From positions 62,001 to 126,000 of the forward strand of contig VTTJ01000001.1 of the NCBI GenBank assembly GCA_008364785.1: a stretch of DNA of 64,000 bases, read 5' to 3'. A model generated the notes under the pieces. It was given only the letters and a program-made list of their open reading frames with translations, did not search any database and was not told where the DNA came from. The translations under genes were made by a program, and so were the position numbers. This document shows positions 8,041 to 16,428 of this stretch, one piece after another. The number at the start of each line of letters is the position of its first letter. Positions within the stretch are counted from its first letter, which is position 1. This DNA comes from Bacillus sp. BGMRC 2118. GTDB taxonomy: Bacteria > Bacillota > Bacilli > Bacillales > SA4.

Positions 8041-8054
8041 TATACAATTGTATA
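8041..8054. promoter_or_regulatory. Perfect 14-bp palindrome, candidate operator
   Basis: TATACAATTGTATA lies 29 bases upstream of the O-methyltransferase start and just before its ribosome binding site. It is the size of a MarR- or PadR-type operator. AT-rich palindromes also arise by chance, so this is only a candidate. Confidence 0.3.
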
Positions 8055-8083
8055 CATCGACATGGCGAAGAGGAGGAAAAGAT

Positions 8084-8722
8084 ATGAAACAAATTAATCA
8101 TTATATTGATTCAGTGTTTTATAGTCCAGACCAAGTATTAGAAGACGTCCTGGAATCAATCAAAGAAAATGGAATGCGATCCATTTCTGTATCGCCATCT
8201 ACAGGTAAGCTTCTGACAATGCTTGTCTCTATTTCAGGTGCAACAAATGTTCTCGAAATTGGGGCACTGGGTGGTTATAGTGGTATTTGCCTGGCAAGAG
8301 GAATGGGGAAGGAAGGAAAACTCACATCCCTTGAATTAATGGATGATTATGCAAAACTAGCATTTGATAATCTATCTAAAGCAGGAGTTGGCGATCAAGT
8401 ATCTTATAAAGTTGGACCAGCCCTAGAGAGTCTAGAAAAGCTAGTGAACGAAGGATCACAATTTGATTTTTTCTTCATTGATGCTGACAAAGAAAATTAT
8501 GAACCCTACTTAAATGCTTGTATTACACTAGCTAAAAATGGAGCACTAATCGTTTGTGATAATGTCCTGGCAAGAGGAACCGTAGCAGATGAGACAATCG
8601 AACCCACTCGTCATACAGAATTTATGAAAGAATTCAATGAAACCGTGGCTAACCACCCTCAATTAGAATCTGTGTTACTACCAATTGGCGATGGATTGAC
8701 TCTTTCAAAAGTAAAGAAATAG
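8084..8722 (+). CDS. Class I SAM-dependent O-methyltransferase
   Basis: 212 aa, the length of catechol/caffeoyl-CoA-type O-methyltransferases. The SAM-binding motif I is VLEIGALGGYSGICLA (about residues 60-75); the FDFFFIDADKENY block (about 125-140) carries the metal-binding Asp typical of the family, and VCDNVLARG follows. The start at ATG 8084 is set by AGGAGG at 8071-8076. Substrate unknown. Closed by the terminator at 8741-8774. Confidence 0.85.
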   Translation: MKQINHYIDSVFYSPDQVLEDVLESIKENGMRSISVSPSTGKLLTMLVSISGATNVLEIGALGGYSGICLARGMGKEGKLTSLELMDDYAKLAFDNLSKAGVGDQVSYKVGPALESLEKLVNEGSQFDFFFIDADKENYEPYLNACITLAKNGALIVCDNVLARGTVADETIEPTRHTEFMKEFNETVANHPQLESVLLPIGDGLTLSKVKK

Positions 8723-8740
8723 TTTCATATATCGACCTAG

Positions 8741-8774
8741 AAAACCACATACTCTACTAAGGCTATGTGGTTTT
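8741..8774. terminator. Bidirectional terminator between convergent genes
   Basis: Perfect 11-bp arms 8741-8751 and 8764-8774 are A-rich on one side and T-rich on the other. They serve the methyltransferase on the plus strand and overlap the stop of the minus-strand gene at 8773. Confidence 0.85.
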
Positions 8775-9297
8775 ACCTTTTTTCTATCGGAACCGTAATC
8801 GGAATATCAAAAAACCAAACCCAAAAAATCGTCATTGGAACACTTAATAGTAATGTGAGGAGAGGCTTTTTATGATGAAGATATAGAAAAGGAAACATAA
8901 TACAATCAAATAACGCAGACCATCCTAAATTCCAACCATATTTGTATAAAATTCCTCCTCTAATCATCAATATGTATTCAATCAATACATATAACAAAAT
9001 CCAAAATATATAATGACGTAATATTCTCATGAACCCTTGACCCTTAGGATACCGCGAAAGAAACATTAATGCGGTTAATGGGAAGGTAATAAATGTATAA
9101 GACATTTCTAGCAATGAATGATTAAACCATGTTATATCTGGTGAAAGCTGCCACAGCCAATGAGAAGCACAAAGAAAGTTATATGTAAGATTACCTATCG
9201 CTATATATTGAAGGGTAGGATAGTAGGTTCTCCACTTTCTATAATCTCCTCTCCACCACACAGCAAGAAGACTTAGTAAAGCTAAAAATATATGCAT
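8773..9297 (-). CDS. CBO0543-type integral membrane protein (copy 3 of 3)
   Basis: 174 aa, exactly the length of the copy at 1298-1822, with about five membrane segments. Shared landmarks are the early W-x-x-YYPTLQ motif, the central aromatic stretch and the late YGWNLGW motif; the C-terminus is hydrophobic and ends with a short polar tail. GGGGAAAAGGG precedes the ATG on the minus strand. Function unknown. Confidence 0.65.
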   Translation of the reverse strand: MHIFLALLSLLAVWWRGDYRKWRTYYPTLQYIAIGNLTYNFLCASHWLWQLSPDITWFNHSLLEMSYTFITFPLTALMFLSRYPKGQGFMRILRHYIFWILLYVLIEYILMIRGGILYKYGWNLGWSALFDCIMFPFLYLHHKKPLLTLLLSVPMTIFWVWFFDIPITVPIEKR

Positions 9298-9483
9298 TCC
9301 CTTTTCCCCTCTGTTTTTTCTCCTTATTTTGTCTATTGATTGAACGAATTAATCAAAAAAAGTACATTCGCTTATGGTCACCCTGAATTATTTCGTGTTC
9401 ATAAACCATTAACCTCTTTTATAAAAAGTTGAACAATAATAAAAGCGGTCTTCGTCTAAATGATAAAAAGAGGAGGAATACGT

Positions 9484-9915
9484 ATGGCGAAGCGAACTGG
9501 ATTTATCATGCTACTGTTACTACTTCTTGCAGCATGTTCTGAAGCACCTAAACGATCTTTGGATCTAACAGGTACCATTCAAGATTCTAGAGAATACTTA
9601 ACGTTAAGAGCTTCAACAGGATTACCAAAAGGAGAGAGCTTTACAATTGTGTTTAAAGAGACTGGGGAAAAGGAAGTAACGAAAGAAATGAAAACAACAG
9701 AAGAAGGTAAATTGTCCGTTCGCTTTGCAAGAATATCGGATGATAATGGACCTGACGAGGGTGGTGTCATTCATGTGATGTATGAGGGAAATGAGAACAT
9801 CGAACAGTCTGCGTTTGAAATTACTTTTACTTCTTTAGATCGTACATTAACCAATGAATTCAAATTTGATTCTGAAAATGATTCTTCAATAAAGAAAATA
9901 ACACCTACTGATTAA
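9484..9915 (+). CDS. Putative lipoprotein
   Basis: 143 aa. A type II signal peptide is clear: basic MAKRTG, a Leu-rich core, and lipobox LLAAC with the lipidated Cys near residue 19. The mature part is polar and beta-rich, with no family recognised. The start ATG 9484 follows GAGGAGG. It would sit on the outer face of the cytoplasmic membrane. A short hairpin at 10001-10026 ends the transcript. Confidence 0.7.
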   Translation: MAKRTGFIMLLLLLLAACSEAPKRSLDLTGTIQDSREYLTLRASTGLPKGESFTIVFKETGEKEVTKEMKTTEEGKLSVRFARISDDNGPDEGGVIHVMYEGNENIEQSAFEITFTSLDRTLTNEFKFDSENDSSIKKITPTD

Positions 9916-10000
9916 TCGTAGATGATTCCATATTTCCTCGCTAATGATCTTTGAAAATAGGAAGGATATATTTTCCTTTTATCGAATAGTACATAATAAG

Positions 10001-10030
10001 GCCTTGCATGAATTAAATTGCAAGGCTTTA
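10001..10030 (+). terminator. Hairpin, probable terminator
   Basis: An 8-bp perfect stem (10001-10008 with 10019-10026) is followed by TTTA. The T tract is short, so it may be a weak terminator. Confidence 0.55.
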
Positions 10031-10063
10031 TGATTTGGTTTTTTTCGTTGAGGAGGATATGAA

Positions 10064-10312
10064 ATGAATAAATGGGGATTACTCTCTATTCTTACAGTCG
10101 TGGCAAGCATACTTGTATTTTTCATCATTAGAGGACCTCAAGCTAATTTGATGATGGCCATTATCATTTTAGGATCACTATCCATTGTAGGTATAATTTT
10201 TGCATTGCTATCGAGAAAATGGCTATTTGGAGTGATAGGAGTCCTATTGAATGGAATTGTCATGATTTTTGTGTATCTACTCGTCTTAGCAAATGGCATT
10301 TCGGAGGTTTAA
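10064..10312 (+). CDS. Small membrane protein, function unknown
   Basis: 82 aa, three hydrophobic segments (about 5-23, 28-48, 53-77) with a short basic loop RKW between the second and third. GAGGAGG precedes the ATG. No family recognised. It is followed 52 bases later by a lipoprotein gene, and a hairpin lies between them. Confidence 0.6.
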   Translation: MNKWGLLSILTVVASILVFFIIRGPQANLMMAIIILGSLSIVGIIFALLSRKWLFGVIGVLLNGIVMIFVYLLVLANGISEV

Positions 10313-10338
10313 TTCTCCTGTTCTTTAAGGGAGAATTT
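10311..10338 (+). terminator. Hairpin downstream of the small membrane protein gene
   Basis: An 8-bp stem, 10311-10318 with 10330-10337, starts at the last base of the stop codon. No long T run follows, so it may protect a 3' end or only partly terminate before the lipoprotein gene. Confidence 0.4.
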
Positions 10339-10364
10339 CGCGTAAAATGGGGAGATGTTTTTCA

Positions 10365-10841
10365 ATGAAGAAACTATTAATTATCTCAAGTTTAATTTTT
10401 GTATTGTGTGGTTGCTTTGCTGAAAATTATAACGTTGGACATCCAATTGCTTATATCAAGTATGATTCAAAAGATATAAAACTTGAGCCCACCTTTATTT
10501 CGTGGAGTACGCAGGGAGATCAAACGAGTTTCAAGGTTCAAAACATGGAAGATTATACAGAAGAATTACGACCGATTGAGATTGTATCTGGGCAATTACT
10601 AAAACTTTATTTTCAAGACAGTATTGATGAAGACGGGGAATATTCTTCAATCAAAATTGAAGTAAAAGTTAGCAGAGATGAAGAACTCATCCTCCATTAT
10701 ACGGAAGAGCCGACCTCAAGTTTTTTAGAAGATCAATACATGTATCAAATGCCGCCTGAACCTGGACAGTATATTCTCCAAGTTGAATTTAGTTCTAGTG
10801 GTGGCACAGCAAAATATGCAGGGAAGTTAGTTGTTAAATAA
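10365..10841 (+). CDS. Putative lipoprotein
   Basis: 158 aa. Type II signal peptide with lipobox VLCGC (Cys near residue 17). The mature part is beta-rich, and the ending PPEPGQYILQVEF resembles an Ig-like or bacterial beta-sandwich fold, but no family was recognised. The start ATG 10365 was chosen over an ATG 18 bases upstream because GGGGAG at 10349-10354 fits it. It is followed by a GNAT gene after 17 bases, possibly in one transcript. Confidence 0.65.
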   Translation: MKKLLIISSLIFVLCGCFAENYNVGHPIAYIKYDSKDIKLEPTFISWSTQGDQTSFKVQNMEDYTEELRPIEIVSGQLLKLYFQDSIDEDGEYSSIKIEVKVSRDEELILHYTEEPTSSFLEDQYMYQMPPEPGQYILQVEFSSSGGTAKYAGKLVVK

Positions 10842-10858
10842 TTGGGTGGGGTGGAATC

Positions 10859-11290
10859 ATGCAAATTCGTGTTGCTACACTAGATGATGTCGAAGAGTTG
10901 GCCGGCTTAATGGGCGAATTAGGATACCCAACAACAAGTGAGCAAATGGAACATCGATTGATGAATATTCAATCTAACACTTCTTATCATACCCTTATTG
11001 CAGAACTGGATGGAGAAGTGGTGGGAATGGCTGGACTATGCAAAGGATTCTTTTTTGAACATGATGGGATAAATGTCCGTATTGTAGCCTTTGTCGTAAA
11101 TGCTTCACACCGAAGAAAAGGAATCGGTGAACGGCTCATCAGTGAATCAGAGCAATGGGCAAAAGAACAAGGAGCTGTTGCTATGGGGCTAACTAGTGGA
11201 AATCTAACAGAACGAATGGCTGCACATCAATTCTATACAAATATGGGATTTGAGGGGAATAGTATAGGATTTTCGAAGAAACTTGTTTAG
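10859..11290 (+). CDS. GNAT family N-acetyltransferase
   Basis: 143 aa, a complete GNAT domain. The acetyl-CoA pyrophosphate-binding motif A is RRKGIGERLISE (about residues 83-94), and motif B contains HQFYTNMGFE near the C-terminus. The start ATG lies after GGGGTGGAATC. Substrate unknown. Confidence 0.85.
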   Translation: MQIRVATLDDVEELAGLMGELGYPTTSEQMEHRLMNIQSNTSYHTLIAELDGEVVGMAGLCKGFFFEHDGINVRIVAFVVNASHRRKGIGERLISESEQWAKEQGAVAMGLTSGNLTERMAAHQFYTNMGFEGNSIGFSKKLV

Positions 11291-11338
11291 CTATTGAGTA
11301 GAATGATTTATGAATATACGTTACCTGGGAGGAACTAA

Positions 11339-11887
11339 ATGAAAGCACATGTTATGGTATATGACGGATTTACTGAGTTTGAAGTTATTTTGGCAAATTA
11401 CTTTATCAAAACAAAGGGAGAGATCGTATCTGTCGGAATACATGAAGATCATAGAATCGTTACTTCTTTTGAAGGATTCCAAATTAAACCCCATATACAT
11501 ATTGACGAGCTGAATGTAGATGATGTTGAGATACTCATTATACCGGGTGGAGATCCAGATGAACTCGTAACATGCAATAAATTGAGAGAACTCTTGATTG
11601 AACTAAATAGTAGGCAAACGCTTGTAGCTGCCATTTGTTCTGGCACCATACACTTAGCTCATGCAAAACTACTGGAATATAAGAGATATACTTCTACTGA
11701 GAATGTTGAAGACATTACAACTAATGCCAATTTCATAGATACACTTGCAGTGAGAGATGGAAATATCATAACAGCAAAACCAAATGGCTATGTAGACTTT
11801 GCGATAGAAATTGGAAAGGCATTAGACATCTTTGAAGATGAGACTGATTTAAATGAAACAATCGACTTCTTTAAATACTTTAAATAA
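11339..11887 (+). CDS. DJ-1/PfpI family protein
   Basis: 182 aa, the standard single-domain length. The nucleophile elbow is visible as AAICSGTIHLA with the conserved Cys near residue 100, and an acidic residue of the usual pair lies early (FTEFEV). Family members include deglycase/chaperone-like proteins, amidotransferase-like regulators and isonitrile hydratases; the role here is open. GGGAGG precedes the ATG, and a HAD hydrolase gene follows after about 40 bases. Confidence 0.8.
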   Translation: MKAHVMVYDGFTEFEVILANYFIKTKGEIVSVGIHEDHRIVTSFEGFQIKPHIHIDELNVDDVEILIIPGGDPDELVTCNKLRELLIELNSRQTLVAAICSGTIHLAHAKLLEYKRYTSTENVEDITTNANFIDTLAVRDGNIITAKPNGYVDFAIEIGKALDIFEDETDLNETIDFFKYFK

Positions 11888-11929
11888 TAGTGTAAATCTT
11901 ATATCGTGCTAGAAAGGCAGTGGAATTCT

Positions 11930-12604
11930 TTGCAACCGTACAAAGCAATATTATTTGATTTAGATGATACGTTGCTTGATCGAAATCAAGCAGTCGAAAA
12001 TATGTTTTCACTTATTGTAGAAACGTGTTATGGAACCCAGAAGCAATCAGATGAAATCGAGATGTTACGAACATTCAAAGCATTAGACAAGAAAGACTAC
12101 GGAAATCGTAATAAAACAAACGTGTTTGAATCTTTCTTTGATTTATATCCAACCACTTGTAGACTGCCACGTAATGACGTTCAAGCTTTTTGGAATAAGC
12201 ATTTTCCTCAATGCTTTACGGTCAACGAACATACGATAAGATTAGTAAATACAATCAAGATGTATGCCAAAGTTGGAATGATCACAAACGGCACCACTCA
12301 GAGACAAAGAGCAAAAATAAGAAACACTCATTTACAACATTGCTTTGATACCATTATTATTTCGGAAGAAGTGGGGTTAAGTAAACCAGATAAACGCATA
12401 TTTGAACTAGCATTAAGTAAGCTTAACGTCCAGCCAGAAGAGACTTTATTCGTTGGAGATGATATCGAAAGGGATATAGGTGGTTGTCAGGATGCACAAA
12501 TAAAGGGCCTATGGTTCAACCCTCATAGAATTAAAAATGAGACCGATATCATACCTTATGATGAGATTCATTCAATTGCTAGAGTAGTACGTTATGTTAG
12601 ATGA
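11930..12604 (+). CDS. HAD superfamily hydrolase (YjjG-like)
   Basis: 224 aa. All four HAD motifs are present: DLDDTLLDRN (motif I, near residue 9), MITNGTT (II), the Lys of LSKPDKRIF (III) and FVGDDIERD (IV). The alpha-helical cap between motifs I and II is of class C1, as in nucleotidases such as YjjG. I placed the start at TTG 11930, just after a purine-rich AAAGGCAGTGG; a GTG 24 bases upstream is in frame but lacks a site. Likely a phosphatase of small metabolites. Confidence 0.8.
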   Translation: MQPYKAILFDLDDTLLDRNQAVENMFSLIVETCYGTQKQSDEIEMLRTFKALDKKDYGNRNKTNVFESFFDLYPTTCRLPRNDVQAFWNKHFPQCFTVNEHTIRLVNTIKMYAKVGMITNGTTQRQRAKIRNTHLQHCFDTIIISEEVGLSKPDKRIFELALSKLNVQPEETLFVGDDIERDIGGCQDAQIKGLWFNPHRIKNETDIIPYDEIHSIARVVRYVR

Positions 12605-12679
12605 GAGTAATTGTGTAATAGGGTTATAATCATAGAATCAAGAAGGAATACGAGAGAAGGTTTACATAAGGGGATGTGT

Positions 12680-13921
12680 ATGCGAAAAAACATAATAGAT
12701 TGGAAACATCCACTATTATTATTGTCTTCAATTGGAATATCTAATATAGGTGACTTCATATACCTTGTTGCAATTAATATTATTGTATATCAACTTACTG
12801 GTTCAGCAGCTGCTGTTGCTGGCCTTTGGGTAATCGGACCTTTAACAAATATTGTAACGAAATTCTGGACAGGTAGTTTTATTGATTATCGGAGTAAGCA
12901 GAAAGTAATGATCTTCACGTATTTACTAAGAGCCATTTTCATTTTCATGATACCATCTGCACCAAACATGGCATTCATTTATGGATTATTGGTGATATTA
13001 AGTGTTGCAAAAGCTTTTTTTCATCCGTCTTCTATGACATATGTTGCGATTGTCGTTCCAAAAGAGAAAAGAAAACGATTTAACTCGATTCAGTCATTTG
13101 TAAGTTCGGGAGCATTTATTATTGGACCTGCAATTGGTGGTTTTCTTATATTAGCATATTCTGTGGAAGCAACATTATGGATTACGTCCATATTCTTTTT
13201 GATTTCAGCCGCGTTATTAGTCGTTCTTCCTGATAAAGAACGCATTGATAAAGCAAGTATTCCAACATTCACGATATCACAAGTGATTCGCGATTTTACG
13301 GTCGTTCAGCAATTTATGAAAAACAATACATATGTTTCATTTATTTACCTAGGTTATGTGATGATTATGGTTTTTTCATTTGTCATGGACACACAAGAAG
13401 TTATCTTTACCCAACAAGTAGTAGGATTAACGGAATTTGACTATAGCTTATTAATTAGTATAACCGGGATTGGTTCGGTTGTAGGTGCTTTACTGTTATC
13501 GGTATTATCTACGAAACTTTCACTTCGTTATATGATCACGATTGGATTATGTTTGATGACAATCGGCTATGTAATCTATGCATTTTCTTGGTCTTTTACA
13601 TCGATTGTGATTGGATTCGTCATTTTAGGATTTTTTAATGTGTTTTTAAATGCAGGAATTATGACCTTCTATCAGAACAATGTTCCTATCGAGGTAATGG
13701 GAAGAGTGACAAGTATTTATCAATTCTTTCAAAGTGCTATACAAGTTATCTTTATTTTAGTTATTGGAATTACAGCAGATCTTATTTCCCTACGTTTGAC
13801 CATTGTCACAGTATCACTAATCATGTTGAGTGCTACAGTAATTTTTTCAGCTTCCGTATTACGCCCAAATCGAAAGAGTTATTTTCAGGAAGATGACACT
13901 AAAACTGAAGTTGTAAAATAG
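12680..13921 (+). CDS. MFS transporter
   Basis: 413 aa with about 12 membrane segments. The loop between helices 2 and 3 (SFIDYRSKQKVM) matches the degenerate MFS motif A, and GAFIIGPAIGG near residue 145 resembles the antiporter motif C. This points to a drug- or metabolite-efflux member of the EntS/MFS_3-like group. The start ATG 12680 follows AAGGGG; an ATG two codons earlier is also in frame. No regulator is adjacent, so the substrate cannot be guessed. Confidence 0.8.
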   Translation: MRKNIIDWKHPLLLLSSIGISNIGDFIYLVAINIIVYQLTGSAAAVAGLWVIGPLTNIVTKFWTGSFIDYRSKQKVMIFTYLLRAIFIFMIPSAPNMAFIYGLLVILSVAKAFFHPSSMTYVAIVVPKEKRKRFNSIQSFVSSGAFIIGPAIGGFLILAYSVEATLWITSIFFLISAALLVVLPDKERIDKASIPTFTISQVIRDFTVVQQFMKNNTYVSFIYLGYVMIMVFSFVMDTQEVIFTQQVVGLTEFDYSLLISITGIGSVVGALLLSVLSTKLSLRYMITIGLCLMTIGYVIYAFSWSFTSIVIGFVILGFFNVFLNAGIMTFYQNNVPIEVMGRVTSIYQFFQSAIQVIFILVIGITADLISLRLTIVTVSLIMLSATVIFSASVLRPNRKSYFQEDDTKTEVVK

Positions 13922-13995
13922 TTAATAAAGTAAATCGCGTTTCTTTCTACATAGTTTGTTAGTATGGAAGAATTGTATGATTATAGGAGGTAAAT

Positions 13996-14820
13996 ATGGT
14001 CCCTATCGAAGCATCTGTCAGTGTTGTGCCTAGATTAGTTCAAATGGAATCATTTATTCAGGAGATAACAGATCACTCTGAAATAAATAGGGAAGAACTA
14101 TTTATGAGAAATTTTCAGTTAACAAAACCAGAGCTGGATTCGATGGTGTTTTTCGGAATGATTGATATCAATCAAGACCATTCGTTGTTACGAGAAAGGT
14201 TGGACAACATTCATCATCTGAAATTTGAGTCTTTCATTAAAAATAAATTAGCACATTTGCAACATAAGTATAGGGTAGATAAACCAATACAGCTTGAGGT
14301 ATTTCTATTAGATGACAATGATGAATTTGTGAAAGAAAAACTTGGTGGAGTTTCTGCTTTTACGGAATGGAATGGGAGGATTTGCTTTGTTGTTCTTCCT
14401 GAGGAACAGATTCGTCACACGTTACACTCCGTCATCACACATGAATTTCATCATCACTGGCGTATGAATAGCTTACATATAAATGAAGAAAATGAAACTC
14501 TACTAGATCGAATGATTTTAGAAGGATTGGCGGAGCATTTTGTTGAGAAAGAACTAGGGTCGCACTTTTTAGGGCCATACAAGGATGCGCTTATAGAATC
14601 TCAAGCAAAACATTTTTGGAGAGAAACGTATCGATATCACATACATGAAAAAGGGGATGGGTGTAATCCCTTTATGTTTGGAAATGCTGAAAGGCAACTT
14701 CCTTTTTGGGGAGGTTATTCAATTGGATACTATTTAGTGAAATGGTATGTAGAAAAGAATAAGAGTATATCAATAGAGGAATTGACGATTTTACCTTCTG
14801 AACAATTTATAGTAGATTAA
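13996..14820 (+). CDS. DUF2268-like putative zinc metalloprotease
   Basis: 274 aa, no signal peptide, so probably cytoplasmic. HEFHH at residues 149-153 is the HExxH zinc motif, and the Glu of LEGLAEHF about 30 residues later would be the third ligand (gluzincin type). This arrangement is that of DUF2268 proteins, predicted Zn-dependent proteases; one known relative acts on a regulator in Bacillus-type bacteria, but the substrate here is unknown. GGAGG precedes the ATG. Confidence 0.8.
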   Translation: MVPIEASVSVVPRLVQMESFIQEITDHSEINREELFMRNFQLTKPELDSMVFFGMIDINQDHSLLRERLDNIHHLKFESFIKNKLAHLQHKYRVDKPIQLEVFLLDDNDEFVKEKLGGVSAFTEWNGRICFVVLPEEQIRHTLHSVITHEFHHHWRMNSLHINEENETLLDRMILEGLAEHFVEKELGSHFLGPYKDALIESQAKHFWRETYRYHIHEKGDGCNPFMFGNAERQLPFWGGYSIGYYLVKWYVEKNKSISIEELTILPSEQFIVD

Positions 14821-14906
14821 CAAGTATGAATGGGATTTACCAAGTAATTCTTGAATTGCACTTGTGGATCCTATATGGAACAGTTCATAACAAAGGGAGG
14901 ATAATC

Positions 14907-15098
14907 ATGACAAAAATATCGTTCAGTGGCTTAAAATATGGAGAAAGAGATGTTGAAATAAAATTATTAGTGGATATACAACATGATTGGTTTGAGGTAA
15001 CACATACAAAGGAAGTATCTCAAGTAATGAATAAAACTACTGGAGAGTATATCCAAGTATATCGAGATACCCTAAAATTTGAGGCTGCTTCATCGTAA
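14907..15098 (+). CDS. Small hypothetical protein
   Basis: 63 aa, charged and soluble. AAAGGGAGG at 14892-14900 sets the start at ATG 14907 and not at an in-frame ATG at 14826. It follows the DUF2268 protease gene by 86 bases and ends at a strong terminator, so the two could form a unit. No family recognised. Confidence 0.55.
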   Translation: MTKISFSGLKYGERDVEIKLLVDIQHDWFEVTHTKEVSQVMNKTTGEYIQVYRDTLKFEAASS

Positions 15099-15115
15099 TA
15101 AATTCTGAAATAGTT

Positions 15116-15152
15116 ATAACGAAACATTCATTTCGTTATGGCTATTTTTTTT
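15116..15152 (+). terminator. Rho-independent terminator
   Basis: A perfect 9-bp stem (15116-15124 with 15131-15139) is followed by a run of eight or nine T. It ends the 63-aa gene. Confidence 0.85.
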
Positions 15153-15457
15153 AGTCCTTCCTGTATAAGAAAGCACACCTTCATATGTTCATCCTACAAA
15201 ATACTTATTCGAAGATATATCAAACGTATTACATTCGAATCATTTTCTGAATTCAATTAATTTTCTTAACAAAAACTATATATTTACTTAATCTTGATAT
15301 GCTATCTTACATGAGGAAATATATTTTCCTAAATAATTGTAGGGAAGGTCGTGAGAGGAATCATTTCACCCATCTATCTAGTAATCTATTAGTTAAACAC
15401 ATGGCACCTAAGAAGAACATAAATGCAAGTGAAAATAGTACATAAGGAGGCATTTTT
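15153..15457. other. Non-coding leader region of the secreted nuclease gene
   Basis: This stretch of about 300 bases is very AT-rich and holds no ORF with a ribosome binding site except a 14-codon frame near 15402 that overlaps the nuclease leader. Possible promoter elements lie near 15265-15300, but no convincing -35/-10 pair could be fixed. Confidence 0.35.
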
Positions 15458-16090
15458 ATGCTTAAGAAATCATTTTTATTCTTATTTACAGTTATTTTGA
15501 CATTTGCGGTATTTCAATTTAACACGTCAACGGCTTTGGCACTGCCATCTGGCATTCCGTCTAAGTCTTCGGCCCAATCTCAGCTGAACGCACTAACTGT
15601 GAAAACTGAAGGATCAATGACAGGCTACACACGTGATAATTTTCCACATTGGATTAGTCAAGGAAATGGATGTGACACACGTCAAGTAGTACTAAAGCGT
15701 GACGCTGACTATTATAGTGGTGATTGTCCGGTAACGTCAGGGAAATGGTATAGCTATTATGATGGAGTGACAGTGTACTCACCATCTGATATTGATATTG
15801 ATCACGTTGTTCCGTTAGCTGAAGCTTGGCGTTCTGGAGCAAACAACTGGACAACTGAAAAGCGAAAAAACTTCGCTAATGACCTTAATGGACCTCAATT
15901 AATTGCAGTAACCGCGAGCTCCAACCGTTCTAAAGGTGATCAAGACCCATCTACATGGAAGCCAACGCGATACGGTGCTCATTGTGCCTATGCGAAAATG
16001 TGGATCAATACGAAATATAGATGGGGACTAAGCCTACAATCATCAGAGAAAACGGCGTTGCAAAGTATGCTTAACTCTTGTTCATACTAA
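15458..16090 (+). CDS. Secreted HNH nuclease (GmrSD C-terminal / DUF1524-like)
   Basis: 210 aa. An Sec signal peptide is clear (MLKKS, hydrophobic core, cleavage after TALA-like residues near 29-30). The mature domain contains IDIDHVVPLAEAW with His116 of the beta-beta-alpha metal site, followed by Asn-rich LNGPQLIAV and NRSKGDQDPSTWKP, as in secreted HNH nucleases of the DUF1524/GmrSD C-terminal type. Four Cys residues (GNGCDT, GDCPV, AHCAY, NSCSY) could form two disulphides, fitting an extracellular enzyme. It probably degrades DNA outside the cell. A small gene follows after 30 bases. Confidence 0.85.
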   Translation: MLKKSFLFLFTVILTFAVFQFNTSTALALPSGIPSKSSAQSQLNALTVKTEGSMTGYTRDNFPHWISQGNGCDTRQVVLKRDADYYSGDCPVTSGKWYSYYDGVTVYSPSDIDIDHVVPLAEAWRSGANNWTTEKRKNFANDLNGPQLIAVTASSNRSKGDQDPSTWKPTRYGAHCAYAKMWINTKYRWGLSLQSSEKTALQSMLNSCSY

Positions 16091-16120
16091 GTAAAGAAGT
16101 TGATTGAAGGAGGAACGTAA

Positions 16121-16363
16121 ATGGGAAAGTTGTCCTCAATCTTCACCGCCACACATGGTGTGATGACGACAGAGGTCGGAGTGATCAGTGGAGAATTGGA
16201 GCTGCATACGACATGTGATGACAATTGTGTACTTACAACTAGTATTACGTACGTCGGCGCAGAGGAATGGTACACACTGCCGGGGAAAGCGTACCAGTTG
16301 CACGATTGTCGTGATCATGAGGTGATTCACCAGATGCTTGTGAACGTTCTTGAACGTGCTTGA
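16121..16363 (+). CDS. Small protein of unknown function next to the secreted nuclease
   Basis: 80 aa, no signal peptide or membrane segment, with acidic stretches and three Cys (TTCDDNCVL and HDCRD). Base composition of its first 60 bases is close to half G+C, clearly higher than its neighbours, which suggests separate origin. GAAGGAGG precedes ATG 16121, 30 bases after the nuclease stop, so the two are cotranscribed. I do not recognise a family. A role as nuclease partner or inhibitor is only an inference from position. Confidence 0.6.
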   Translation: MGKLSSIFTATHGVMTTEVGVISGELELHTTCDDNCVLTTSITYVGAEEWYTLPGKAYQLHDCRDHEVIHQMLVNVLERA

Positions 16364-16386
16364 AGAAAAGCTCTATCGGATTTAAT

Positions 16387-16415
16387 AAAAGCCACCCTTA
16401 TAGGGTGGCTTTTAT
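16387..16415. terminator. Bidirectional terminator
   Basis: A perfect 12-bp stem (16387-16398 with 16402-16413) with a 3-base loop is flanked by A and T runs. It serves the nuclease unit on the plus strand and mntP on the minus strand. Confidence 0.9.
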
Positions 16416-16428
16416 TATATGTACTTTT

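Noticed and set aside
16087..16330. Minus-strand ORFs opposite the 80-aa gene next to the nuclease
   Set aside because: No ribosome binding sites, antisense to a frame with a strong one.
16340..16362. GAACGTTC/TTGAAC resembling a LexA box
   Set aside because: The half sites are directly abutted without the 4-base spacer and lie within the 3' end of a coding region.
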